Positions 1-7,408 of a stretch of DNA of 11,078 bases are shown here, in pieces (the stretch's first letter is position 1; every line of letters begins with the position of its first letter). Location: positions 1 through 11,078 of the forward strand of contig CATWBR010000111.1 in NCBI GenBank assembly GCA_958349075.1. The letters run 5' to 3'. The DNA is from an uncultured Clostridium sp. (GTDB taxonomy: Bacteria; Bacillota; Clostridia; Lachnospirales; Lachnospiraceae). Position numbers and translations under genes: made by a program. The notes below the pieces were generated by a model. It did no database searches. It had not been told where the DNA came from and was given only the letters and a program-made list of their open reading frames with translations.

Positions 1-2
1 TC

Positions 3-176
3 ACCGGGGTAATTCTCATAGGGGCTATTGCAATATTGTGTATACTGCTATGCCTTTCGGATAAACGTTTCTCGACAAGAACGGGTTGGAAGGAACTTCG
101 TAATCAATTACCAAAAGGTTCACGGGTAATATTCTATTTAGCAATATTAGTGGTGACCGTTAGTTTGGCCATATAA
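3..176 (+). CDS. C-terminal fragment of an integral membrane protein (5' end outside window)
   Basis: This frame is open from the window edge to a TAA at 174-176 and gives the last 57 residues of a protein. Two hydrophobic stretches (about residues 3-17 and 41-57) flank a basic, polar loop (DKRFSTRTGWKELRNQLPKG), so it reads as the last two membrane segments of a polytopic protein ending right after the final helix. The arrangement of a basic loop, a Pro, then an Arg/Tyr-containing helix at the extreme C-terminus is similar to MBOAT O-acyltransferases, but this is only an impression from a short tail and I do not assign a function. The stretch is more AT-rich than the genes downstream, which would fit a transferred surface-polysaccharide locus; that is speculation. 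Confidence 0.6.
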   Translation, partial: TGVILIGAIAILCILLCLSDKRFSTRTGWKELRNQLPKGSRVIFYLAILVVTVSLAI

Positions 177-233
177 TTTGCACCAATATACGAGGGTGCC
201 TTTAGAGGGTTGAGCAGAAATTGTATAAATTTA

Positions 234-282
234 CACAAAAAAGACGCTTCGGCTGTAATTTATCCAAAGCGTCTTTTTTGTG
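234..282. terminator. Bidirectional intrinsic terminator between convergent genes
   Basis: Positions 234-249 and 267-282 are a perfect 16-bp inverted repeat (arm CACAAAAAAGACGCTT) with a 17-nt loop. A six-A run on the outer left and a six-T run on the outer right mean that either strand gives a GC-containing stem ending in a U-tract. It sits between the membrane-protein stop at 176 and the minus-strand gene stop at 324, exactly where a shared terminator for convergent genes is expected. Confidence 0.9.
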
Positions 283-323
283 CGATAGTTTGAGTTTGTT
301 TTTCACAGGCAGAAAACGGCTGT

Positions 324-833
<510 letters not shown>

Positions 834-891
834 TTTGACGACCTCCTTTGCGAAGTGAAGCCTCTCCATGTACATATATCTCCTGTCATTC

Positions 892-920
892 AGTCTAGCA
901 TACAGAGGATTTGATGTAAA
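892..920 (-). promoter_or_regulatory. Sigma-A-type promoter for the coiled-coil gene
   Basis: On the minus strand TTTACA (915-920) and TAGACT (892-897) are separated by exactly 17 nt, with an extended TGn in front of the -10. Transcription would start near 884-886, about 50 nt before the TTG start. The in-frame ATG at 873-875 would then lie only about 10 nt from the 5' end, which supports the TTG. Pattern match only. Confidence 0.5.
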
Positions 921-1129
921 GTGTTATGTGGCCGATTTCCGGGAATATAATTTTACAATTATGAAAACATCCTGCGGAATACGTACTGCAGGAACAGTAA
1001 TATTTTACAGTGGCTTTTTACAAAACAGACAGAAAAAAGTAAGAATCCTCAGCCGATTTTTCTGGTAAAATATAGCTGTGCTGGAAGAAATCATAAGAAC
1101 CTGCAATGCCTGGAATATAAGGAAAAGTG

Positions 1130-2446
1130 ATGCAGGCGGATAAACACAGACAGGAAGGCGGAAAGACAATGGAAATAAAGGAAAAACGAAGTCAATTAAA
1201 GAATATTCGCAGACTGATGCCCCCAAAGAGGCTGGCTTCTCTGCTGCTTGCAGCGGTATTTGCAGTGATGGGAGCCATGACATCCCTTGCCGGGCCGGCT
1301 GGTGACAGCAAAACTGCCGTTCAGTCGGGCGAGCTGAGGGGCGTCTGGATTTCTTATCTGGACTGGAATAAATGGCCGAAGGATTACAGCGGATTTAAGA
1401 ATGCTGTGGATTCTACGATGGATATAAGCGTCCAGAATGGAATGAACGCGGTCTTTGTCCAGGTGAGGCCGGACGGCGACGCCATGTATCCGTCCAAGTA
1501 TTTTCCATGGTCTAAGTTTGCTTCGGGACAGCAGGGAAAGGATCCGGGGTATGACCCGCTTGCTTATGTGGTCCAGTCGGCTCATCAGAGAGGCCTGAAA
1601 ATCCATGCCTGGGTCAATCCGTACCGAATAACGGGATATCTGAACCGCTACAGCGATCTCAGCAGCAGCAACCCGGCAATTGCCTGGGCGAACGACGGGG
1701 ATCCGGCCAATGACAGATGGGTTCTTGTGCATCAGGGAGAGTATTATTACAATCCGGCGGTGCCGCAGGTGCGTCAGATGGTGATAGACGGCGTGAGAGA
1801 AATCGTTGAGGGTTACGATGTGGATGGAATTCATTTTGACGATTATTTTTATCCGGGTGTCAATGACGGCAATGCAGAACTGTGGTTTGACAAACCGGAA
1901 TACCTGGCCTCCGGCAGCGGTAAGAATATCGCAGACTGGCGGCGCGACAATGTAAACCAGCTTGTAAAAGGCATTTACAGTACGATAAAATCAATTAAAC
2001 CAGGCGTGGTATTTGGAATCAGCCCTGAGGGATATTTAAAGAACCTGCGTTCTGATACAAGACTGTTCTCGGACATTGATACATGGATGACACAGCCGGG
2101 CTACATCGATTACATTATGCCTCAGATATACTGGGGATTTGAGGCGAAGTCGGGAGGACAGACAGCTCCCTATGCATATTCCAACTGCCTGAAAGACTGG
2201 ATTGAACTTAAGAAGAAAGGCAACGTGACTCTTTATGCGGGCCTCGCCCTCTATAAGACGGGAACCGATGCAAAGGATGGAAATGAAGTTCCGGAATGGC
2301 TCAGATATAATGACATTATGAGACGCCAGGTGCTGGAAGGAAGAGGAACCGGCCAGGTGAGCGGCTACTGTTTCTATGATTTCAGTTCACTGACACGGGC
2401 GGCAGCAGCGGCGGAGGTCGCCAATGTTACGTCTCTCTTCCGGTAA
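1130..2446 (+). CDS. Secreted GHL10 (DUF187) family glycoside-hydrolase-like protein
   Basis: The N-terminus has a long basic region, a hydrophobic core at about residues 35-51 (LASLLLAAVFAVMGAM) and a likely cleavage after SLA (52-54), so the product is exported. The mature part is a TIM-barrel protein of the glycosyl-hydrolase-like 10 family (Bacillus YngK; E. coli DigH/YddW). Family hallmarks visible are LRGVWISYLDW after the signal peptide, VFVQVRPDGDAMYPS, HAWVNPYR, DGIHFDDYFYP (His235, Asp237, Asp238) and YIMPQIYWGF. E. coli DigH cleaves denuded peptidoglycan glycan strands, so a cell-wall or glycan substrate is plausible but not shown. It ends just after the barrel, with no SH3, SLH or fibronectin module. 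Starts are ambiguous: GTG 1127, ATG 1130 (AAGGA 6 nt upstream) and ATG 1169 (GGCGG 7 nt upstream) all keep the signal peptide. It precedes the MATE gene by 48 nt, probably in one transcript. Confidence 0.9.
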   Translation: MQADKHRQEGGKTMEIKEKRSQLKNIRRLMPPKRLASLLLAAVFAVMGAMTSLAGPAGDSKTAVQSGELRGVWISYLDWNKWPKDYSGFKNAVDSTMDISVQNGMNAVFVQVRPDGDAMYPSKYFPWSKFASGQQGKDPGYDPLAYVVQSAHQRGLKIHAWVNPYRITGYLNRYSDLSSSNPAIAWANDGDPANDRWVLVHQGEYYYNPAVPQVRQMVIDGVREIVEGYDVDGIHFDDYFYPGVNDGNAELWFDKPEYLASGSGKNIADWRRDNVNQLVKGIYSTIKSIKPGVVFGISPEGYLKNLRSDTRLFSDIDTWMTQPGYIDYIMPQIYWGFEAKSGGQTAPYAYSNCLKDWIELKKKGNVTLYAGLALYKTGTDAKDGNEVPEWLRYNDIMRRQVLEGRGTGQVSGYCFYDFSSLTRAAAAAEVANVTSLFR

Positions 2447-2494
2447 ACAGGCTGACGGTACCGATGACAGAGGATGCCTTCCTGGAGGCGAAAG

Positions 2495-3892
2495 ATGAAT
2501 ACAGATAAGAACGACTTTTCACAGGGAAGTGTAGTAGGGAATATTATGAGCCTGGCCGTGCCCATGACGCTGGCACAGCTTATCAATGTACTGTACAACA
2601 TTGTAGACAGAATTTATATAGGAAGAATACCGGAGAATTCGACGCTGTCCCTGACCGGAATCGGCCTTTCCCTGCCGAACATTACGATGGTAATCGCCTT
2701 TGCCAACCTGTTCGGAATGGGCGGAGCGCCGCTCTGTTCCATTGAAAGGGGCAGGGGCAGGCTCGCAGAGGCGGAAAAGATCATGGGGAATTCATTTACC
2801 ATGATGGTGATATCGGGGGTTCTGCTGACCGTGCTGGGGCTGATATTCAGGCGTCCCATGCTTTATCTGTTTGGAGCCAGCGATTCCACCTGGCCTTTTG
2901 CGGATGCCTACATTACTATCTATCTGCTTGGCAGTCTTTTCGTGATGGTCGGGCTTGGAATGAACAGTTTCATCAATTCACAGGGATTTGGAAAAATCGG
3001 AATGATGACGGTTCTTCTGGGAGCGGTTTCCAATATCATCTTAGATCCTGTCTTTATTTTTGTCTTTCACATGGGAGTGAGAGGGGCGGCCTTTGCCACG
3101 ATTATCTCGCAGTTTCTGTCTGCGCTCTGGATTGTCAGGTTCCTGACGGGAGATAAGACGCTCCTGAAGCTAAGGCGTTCCTGCCTTAAACTGGAACTGA
3201 GAAGAGTTAAGTCGATTGTGGGGCTTGGCCTGTCCGGATTTACAATGGCTATTACAAACTGCACGGTTCAGATTATGTGCAATGCGACACTGCAGGCCTA
3301 CGGCGGTGACCTCTACGTCGGAGTTATGACCGTCATCAATTCCGTGCGGGAGGTGGCATCGCTTCCCGTCTCGGGAATCACCCAGAGCGCACAGCCGATC
3401 CTCGGTTTTAACTACGGCGCCGGGGAGTATGGAAGGGTTAAGAAAGCAATCATTTTTACTTCGGTGGCTGCCATCATCTATACGGTCGGAATCTGGAGCC
3501 TGATCCATGGATTTCCTGAGCTTTTTATCCGCATTTTTAACAAGGACAGGGAACTGATAGAGGCGGGCATTCCGGCCCTGAGACTCTACTTTTTTGGCTT
3601 TTTTATGATGTCGCTCCAGTTTTCGGGGCAGTCTGTCTTTGTGGGGCTTGGAAAATCAAAAAACGCCATTTTTTTCTCTATTTTCAGGAAAGTCATTATT
3701 GTGGTGCCGCTCACCGTAATGCTGCCCGGCATTTTTCATATGGGAACGGCAGGTGTTTTTGCGGCGGAGCCGATTTCTAATTTTATCGGTGGAGTTGCCT
3801 GCTTTGGCACGATGCTTCTGACCGTTTGGCCGGAGCTTACGAGGATGCAGCGGGTAAAAGAAAGGGGAAACAGCAGTGGAATTCAGAATTGA
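2495..3892 (+). CDS. MATE family multidrug/toxin exporter (465 aa)
   Basis: The protein is a 12-helix multi-antimicrobial extrusion transporter, which exports cationic or organic compounds using a Na+ or H+ gradient. Visible family features are the N-terminal pattern GSVVGNIMSLAVPMTLAQLINVLYNIVDRIYIGR (first helix and family loop, given here as its key residues P24, N39, D42, G47-R48 approximately), the FGMGGAPLCSIERGRG segment after helix 2, and in the second half PVSGITQSAQPILGFNYGAG. Length fits the family. I place the start at ATG 2495, with GGAGG at 2484-2488 and 6-nt spacing; an upstream in-frame ATG at 2474 would add MPSWRRK without a good ribosome site. It lies 48 nt after the GHL10 gene and overlaps the next gene by 17 nt, so coupling is likely. 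The substrate cannot be told from sequence. Confidence 0.93.
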   Translation: MNTDKNDFSQGSVVGNIMSLAVPMTLAQLINVLYNIVDRIYIGRIPENSTLSLTGIGLSLPNITMVIAFANLFGMGGAPLCSIERGRGRLAEAEKIMGNSFTMMVISGVLLTVLGLIFRRPMLYLFGASDSTWPFADAYITIYLLGSLFVMVGLGMNSFINSQGFGKIGMMTVLLGAVSNIILDPVFIFVFHMGVRGAAFATIISQFLSALWIVRFLTGDKTLLKLRRSCLKLELRRVKSIVGLGLSGFTMAITNCTVQIMCNATLQAYGGDLYVGVMTVINSVREVASLPVSGITQSAQPILGFNYGAGEYGRVKKAIIFTSVAAIIYTVGIWSLIHGFPELFIRIFNKDRELIEAGIPALRLYFFGFFMMSLQFSGQSVFVGLGKSKNAIFFSIFRKVIIVVPLTVMLPGIFHMGTAGVFAAEPISNFIGGVACFGTMLLTVWPELTRMQRVKERGNSSGIQN

Positions 3893-4394
3893 AAAGGCGG
3901 AAGCCGCTCATGCGGAGGAAATAGCGGGACTGATCCGTACCGTCTGGGAAGCGATGGAGAACCGGGAATGGTTTGTGCCCGATGACACACGGTTCATAAG
4001 GGAGGTTCTGACGTCGGGACGCGGATTTATTTTCAGGGCAATTGATCCGGAAAGCGGCAGGACGGCCGGAATTATGGATATTCTGACACCAGGGCTTGAA
4101 AAAGAGAATCTGGGCTATGACGCCGGTTTTTCGAAAGAACAGCTTTTGAAAACGGCCCATGTCGATTCCGTTGCCATTCTTCCTGAATACCGCGGGAGGC
4201 ATCTGCAGGCAAAGCTGATGGAAGCGGCCGAAAAAGAGCTGTCCCTGGCGGGATACAGGTATCTGATGTGCACGGTCCATCCGGATAACCGTTTCAGCCG
4301 CGGCAATATGCTTGGACAGGGGTACAAGGCGGTCTGCAGAAAAGAAAAATACGGTGGTTGCATCAGAGATATTATGATGAAAGAGATCACGTAG
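3876..4394 (+). CDS. GNAT family N-acetyltransferase (172 aa), GTG start
   Basis: This is a GCN5-related acetyltransferase, transferring an acetyl group from acetyl-CoA to an amine. The acetyl-CoA-binding strand and motif A read VDSVAILPEYRGRHLQAKLM (about residues 90-109), followed by a helix (EAAEKELSLAGYRYLMCTVH) and a C-terminal segment PDNRFSRGNMLGQGYK typical of the fold. In motif A the usual RGRG carries His instead of the second Gly. The GTG at 3876 has AGGGG about 8 nt upstream and lies within the last 17 nt of the MATE gene, which suggests translational coupling and a shared function, for example modification plus export of a toxic amine; that link is inference. The thrS promoter begins 5 nt after its stop, and no terminator is seen between. 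Confidence 0.88.
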   Translation: MEFRIEKAEAAHAEEIAGLIRTVWEAMENREWFVPDDTRFIREVLTSGRGFIFRAIDPESGRTAGIMDILTPGLEKENLGYDAGFSKEQLLKTAHVDSVAILPEYRGRHLQAKLMEAAEKELSLAGYRYLMCTVHPDNRFSRGNMLGQGYKAVCRKEKYGGCIRDIMMKEIT

Positions 4395-4398
4395 AGGC

Positions 4399-4426
4399 TT
4401 GACAAATCGTCCGCGGGTGCTATAAT
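4399..4426 (+). promoter_or_regulatory. Consensus sigma-A promoter for the T-box/thrS transcript
   Basis: TTGACA (4399-4404) and TATAAT (4421-4426) are both perfect, separated by 16 nt, with an extended TG one base before the -10. This is the strongest promoter in the window and should start transcription near 4433, just before the T-box Stem I. Confidence 0.93.
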
Positions 4427-4690
4427 CAAACGTAAATCAACCATATTGTTAACACGTTGAGAAGACCAGTAAGACAGGAGAACTGTCCAGAGAGAGGCAT
4501 GCACGGTGGAAGTGCCTTACAGAGCGAGTGTCCCAAAACCAGCTTCGAGTGTCCCCTAATCGGGAACGGTGATTCCGTTATCATCATAATTGAGAGGTCC
4601 GGATATCATTGTATTCCGGTCAATCAGGGTGGAACCGCGATAAATTCGTCCCTTGATACGCAGAAGTGTGTGTCAGGGGGCTTTTTTTAT
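4427..4690 (+). promoter_or_regulatory. T-box riboswitch, tRNA-Thr sensing (thrS leader)
   Basis: The diagnostic T-box AGGGTGGAACCGCG is at 4626-4639. Stem I can be built: GAAG (4461-4464) pairs with CTTC (4543-4546), and GACA (4473-4476) with TGTC (4529-4532). Between them lies a specifier loop with AGTA (4468-4471) on the 5' side and ACC followed by A (4538-4541) on the 3' side. ACC is a threonine codon, agreeing with the downstream gene. AGAGAG and GGTGGAAGTGCC (about 4491-4515) fit the distal Stem I loops, and AACGG/CCGTT (about 4565-4580) a small middle stem. In the off state the terminator at 4649-4688 forms. When uncharged tRNA-Thr pairs with the specifier and the T-box bulge, GGG (4627-4629) pairs with CCC (4650-4652) and blocks it. 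The open frame across this region is not a gene. Confidence 0.96.
4649..4688 (+). terminator. T-box-controlled intrinsic terminator
   Basis: Positions 4649-4662 pair with 4667-4680 over 14 consecutive pairs (some G-U), closed by a GAAG tetraloop and followed by seven T (4682-4688). The left arm shares CCC (4650-4652) with the antiterminator, so the two structures exclude each other. Confidence 0.95.
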
Positions 4691-4800
4691 TTCATAGGAA
4701 AGTACGTCCTATGAAATAAAAAAGCACCGCGAGGATCGCACTGCGCTAATGCAGTGTTGCCGCTAAAGCGGCTGCGCTCCGCTGCCGGATTCTTTATCCG
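4683..4800. repeat. Modular hairpin array between T-box and thrS (candidate intergenic repeat element)
   Basis: Four consecutive inverted repeats follow the T-box terminator. 4683-4699 pairs perfectly with 4707-4723 (17 bp, 7-nt loop GTAC-centred), and its left arm contains the terminator U-tract. CACTGC/GCAGTG is at 4739-4744/4751-4756; GCCGC/GCGGC at 4759-4763/4768-4772; CGGAT/ATCCG at 4786-4790/4796-4800. AGCGG (4767-4771) can alternatively pair with CCGCT (4779-4783). Such a string of small perfect hairpins is not part of the T-box family and looks like an inserted palindromic or MITE-like repeat. It separates the leader from the thrS ribosome site (4827-4831). Whether it recurs in the genome cannot be seen here. 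Confidence 0.6.
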
Positions 4801-4839
4801 ACTGTAATATAGTGTAAATTTAAGAGAGGAGAAATAAAG

Positions 4840-6768
4840 ATGAAAATCACATTAAAAGACGGCTCTTTAAAAGAGTATGAATACGCGATGCCGGTAATTG
4901 ACATCGCAAGGGATATCAGCGAGGGCCTGGCCAGGATGGCCTGTGCCGGAGAAGTGGACGGAGAGGTTGTAGATTTACGTACGGTGGTTGACAGGGACTG
5001 TGCCCTGAGCATCCTGACGGCCAGGGATGAGAATGGTCTGGCGGCGCTGCGCCATACGGCCAGCCACGTGATGGCGCAGGCGGTAAAAAGGCTGTATCCC
5101 GATACAAAACTGGCAATCGGACCGTCTATTGCCGACGGTTTCTACTACGATGTGGATCCGGCTGTACCTTTGACGGCGGAGGATCTGCCTAAGATCGAGG
5201 CGGAAATGAAAAAAATTGTGAAAGAAGGCCTGGAGCTTGAGCGGTTCACACTTTCGCGTGAGGAAGCAATTGCCCTTATGAAGGAAAAAGAGGAGCCGTA
5301 CAAGGTTGAGCTCATCGAGGAGCTGCCGGAAGGGGCTGAAATCAGTTTTTACCGTCAGGGAGAATTTACGGATCTCTGTGCAGGCCCTCATCTGATGAAT
5401 ACAAAGGGAGTCGGCAAAGCATTTAAGCTGATGAATCTGGCGGGAGCCTACTGGAGAGGCAGTGAGAAAAACAAGATGCTGACACGGATTTACGCGACGG
5501 CATTTGCGTCCAAGGAAGATCTGGAAGGCTATATCACAATGATGGAGGAGGCCAAGAAGAGGGATCACAGAAAACTTGGCAGAGAACTCGGCCTTTTCAT
5601 GATGCACGACGCCAGCCCCGGCTTCCCGTTCTTCCTTCCGAAGGGCATGGAGCTTAAGAATACCCTGCTTGAATACTGGAGAGAAATTCATAAAAAAGCA
5701 GGCTATGTGGAGATTTCCACTCCGGTCATCTTAAACAGAAAACTCTGGGAGACATCGGGCCACTGGGATCACTATAAAGACAATATGTACACAACGGTAA
5801 TTGACGAAGAGGATTATGCGATTAAACCAATGAACTGCCCGGGCGGAGTTCTCGCCTATGCATCTGAGCCGCGTTCCTACCGTGATCTCCCTCTGCGCAT
5901 GGGAGAGCTGGGCCTGGTACACCGCCATGAGAAATCCGGCCAACTTCATGGCCTGATGCGCGTACGCTGCTTTACGCAGGATGACGCCCACATTTTCATG
6001 ACACCGGATCAGATTAAGGATGAGATCAAGGGTGTCGCCCATTTAATTAATGAAGTTTATTCCCTGTTCGGCTTTAAATACCATGTAGAGCTTTCCACCA
6101 GACCGGAGGACAGCATGGGAAGTGACGAAGACTGGGAGATGGCGACGGAAGGACTTCGATCCGCCCTTGACGAACTGGGACTCGACTATGTGGTGAATGA
6201 GGGAGACGGAGCGTTTTACGGACCGAAAATCGACTTCCACCTGGAGGACTCCATCGGAAGAACATGGCAGTGCGGCACGATTCAGCTCGACTTCCAGCTT
6301 CCACAGCGGTTTGAACTGGAATACACGGGAGCGGACGGCGAGAAACACAGGCCTATCATGATTCACCGGGTAGCTTTTGGTTCCATAGAACGGTTTATTG
6401 GAATCCTGATTGAGCATTTTGCGGGGGCATTTCCGACCTGGCTGGCTCCGGTACAGGTGAGAGTGCTTCCTATCTCCGACAAATATTCCGATTATGCGGG
6501 CAAAATTTCGGAGCAGTTAAATGAGGCGGGAATCAGGGCCGAGATGGATACACGTTCCGAAAAGATTGGTTATAAAATCCGCGAAGCCCAGACACAGAAG
6601 GTTCCGTATATGCTGGTAGTGGGCCAGAAAGAAGAGGAAGAGGGCAATGTTTCCGTGAGAAGCCGTTTTGCCGGGGATGAAGGTTCCAAGAGCCTTGACG
6701 AATTTATTTCCTGTATCAGGAAAGAGATTAAGACAAAGGAAATCCGGAAAATGGAGCCGTCAAAATAA
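4840..6768 (+). CDS. thrS: Threonyl-tRNA synthetase
   Basis: It charges tRNA-Thr with threonine, in the cytoplasm, as a class II homodimer. Domains run in the canonical order for a full-length 642-residue enzyme: an N-terminal TGS domain (about 1-62); the editing domain with HTASH (His72, His76) and CAGPH (Cys180, His184), which hydrolyses mischarged Ser-tRNA; the catalytic core (about 240-530) with the zinc ligands Cys333 in MNCPGG, His384 in DDAHIF and His509 in IHRVAFGS, plus motif 2 (HRHEKSGQLHGLMRVRCFTQ) and motif 3 (GSIERFIGILIEH); and a C-terminal anticodon-binding domain from about 535. All key residues are present, so a working enzyme is expected. The ATG at 4840 has AGGAG 8 nt upstream. 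Expression is controlled by the T-box leader upstream. Confidence 0.99.
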   Translation: MKITLKDGSLKEYEYAMPVIDIARDISEGLARMACAGEVDGEVVDLRTVVDRDCALSILTARDENGLAALRHTASHVMAQAVKRLYPDTKLAIGPSIADGFYYDVDPAVPLTAEDLPKIEAEMKKIVKEGLELERFTLSREEAIALMKEKEEPYKVELIEELPEGAEISFYRQGEFTDLCAGPHLMNTKGVGKAFKLMNLAGAYWRGSEKNKMLTRIYATAFASKEDLEGYITMMEEAKKRDHRKLGRELGLFMMHDASPGFPFFLPKGMELKNTLLEYWREIHKKAGYVEISTPVILNRKLWETSGHWDHYKDNMYTTVIDEEDYAIKPMNCPGGVLAYASEPRSYRDLPLRMGELGLVHRHEKSGQLHGLMRVRCFTQDDAHIFMTPDQIKDEIKGVAHLINEVYSLFGFKYHVELSTRPEDSMGSDEDWEMATEGLRSALDELGLDYVVNEGDGAFYGPKIDFHLEDSIGRTWQCGTIQLDFQLPQRFELEYTGADGEKHRPIMIHRVAFGSIERFIGILIEHFAGAFPTWLAPVQVRVLPISDKYSDYAGKISEQLNEAGIRAEMDTRSEKIGYKIREAQTQKVPYMLVVGQKEEEEGNVSVRSRFAGDEGSKSLDEFISCIRKEIKTKEIRKMEPSK

Positions 6769-6856
6769 AAAGGAGCACTGCGGCTCAAAATTAAAAAAGA
6801 ATATTTTGTCTGTGACGGCACATACTAAGCCTGTATCTGAATTACTGTCTAAACAG

Positions 6857-6890
6857 ACGGAGAAAAGCGCATTTTGCCGCTTTTCTCCGT
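6857..6890. other. Perfect 13-bp hairpin upstream of the DUF1540 gene
   Basis: ACGGAGAAAAGCG (6857-6869) and its exact complement (6878-6890) enclose an 8-nt loop. No T-run follows on either strand, so it is not a canonical intrinsic terminator. It may still end thrS transcripts, act as a 3'-end stabiliser for thrS mRNA, or be a leader structure for the next gene, whose ribosome site begins about 15 nt later. The rest of 6769-6917 shows no clear promoter. Confidence 0.6.
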
Positions 6891-6917
6891 GAACAACGAA
6901 AACAGGAGGAGTGCGTC

Positions 6918-7232
6918 ATGACAAAATTGGATTGTAACGTAACGGGATGTCTTCATAACTCTGAGAACTGCTGCTGTAAGAGCGCAATCGTCGTGGAAGG
7001 CCAGTCCGCACATGAGAAATGCGATACATGCTGCGGCAGCTATGATGAGAACAAGGGCGGAATGTTCCGCAACATGTTCAAAACACCGGAAAACAGACTG
7101 GAAGTAGAGTGTGAGGCCGTAAACTGTGTATTCAACAAAGATCGCTTCTGCGAGGCCGAGCATATTGGTATTACAGGCGGCGATGCAGTCGAGGCACAGG
7201 GCACGGAGTGTTCCAGCTTCAAGGCAAGATAA
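6918..7232 (+). CDS. DUF1540 protein, two Cys-rich repeats (104 aa)
   Basis: Two copies of the DUF1540 motif are present. The first (residues 4-42) has LDCNVTGCLHN, Cys6, Cys11, Cys18-20, Cys35, Cys38-39 and VVEGQSAHEKC. The second (61-101) has VECEAVNCVFN, Cys65, Cys70, Cys78, ITGGDAVEAQGTEC and Cys98. The paired cysteine clusters suggest metal (probably zinc) binding, but the biochemical role of the family is unknown; members are common in anaerobic and spore-forming Firmicutes. There is no signal peptide or membrane helix. The first repeat has extra cysteines (a CCC run and a CxxCC) relative to the second. The ATG at 6918 has AGGAGG 8 nt upstream. It stands alone between a hairpin and a terminator, so it is probably monocistronic or a read-through gene from thrS. 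Confidence 0.93.
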   Translation: MTKLDCNVTGCLHNSENCCCKSAIVVEGQSAHEKCDTCCGSYDENKGGMFRNMFKTPENRLEVECEAVNCVFNKDRFCEAEHIGITGGDAVEAQGTECSSFKAR

Positions 7233-7277
7233 CAGGTTCCCTTCCATTAAGAACGGAAACCCCGCATCTGCACAGGA

Positions 7278-7329
7278 GCCGGGGAAAACGGAAATAGTCT
7301 CTATTAGACGTCCGGTTTTCCCGGCTTTT
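7278..7329 (+). terminator. Intrinsic terminator after the DUF1540 gene
   Basis: GCCGGGGAAAACGGA (7278-7292) pairs with TCCGGTTTTCCCGGC (7311-7325) over 15 positions with one mismatch and one G-U. The loop contains a further GTCT/AGAC stem, and TTTT follows (7326-7329). It insulates the infC operon promoter that begins at 7373. Confidence 0.85.
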
Positions 7330-7372
7330 AATAATTCAGCCCCCAGTCCCCGCATTTTAACTAAAAAAACTG

Positions 7373-7401
7373 TTGACATTTTAAAACTCTTGTAGTATAG
7401 T
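7373..7401 (+). promoter_or_regulatory. Sigma-A promoter of the infC-rpmI-rplT operon
   Basis: TTGACA (7373-7378) and TATAGT (7396-7401) are spaced by 17 nt. The predicted start near 7408 falls at the base of a hairpin (7409-7428), so the mRNA would begin with a protected 5' stem. Confidence 0.92.
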
Positions 7402-7408
7402 TACTTAG

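Noticed and set aside
868..1068. 66-residue plus-strand open frame between the coiled-coil and GHL10 genes
   Set aside because: It overlaps the minus-strand promoter and leader, lacks a ribosome site, and has no coherent domain.
1066..1071. TAAAAT as -10 for the GHL10 operon
   Set aside because: No acceptable -35 is found 16-18 nt upstream; the true promoter in 876-1129 could not be identified.
4457..4714. 85-residue plus-strand open frame upstream of thrS
   Set aside because: It lies entirely across the T-box riboswitch and its terminator, which explain the sequence.
4975..5691. 238-residue minus-strand open frame inside thrS
   Set aside because: It is antisense to the highly conserved editing domain and core of ThrRS. 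The product has no recognisable domain and no good ribosome site.
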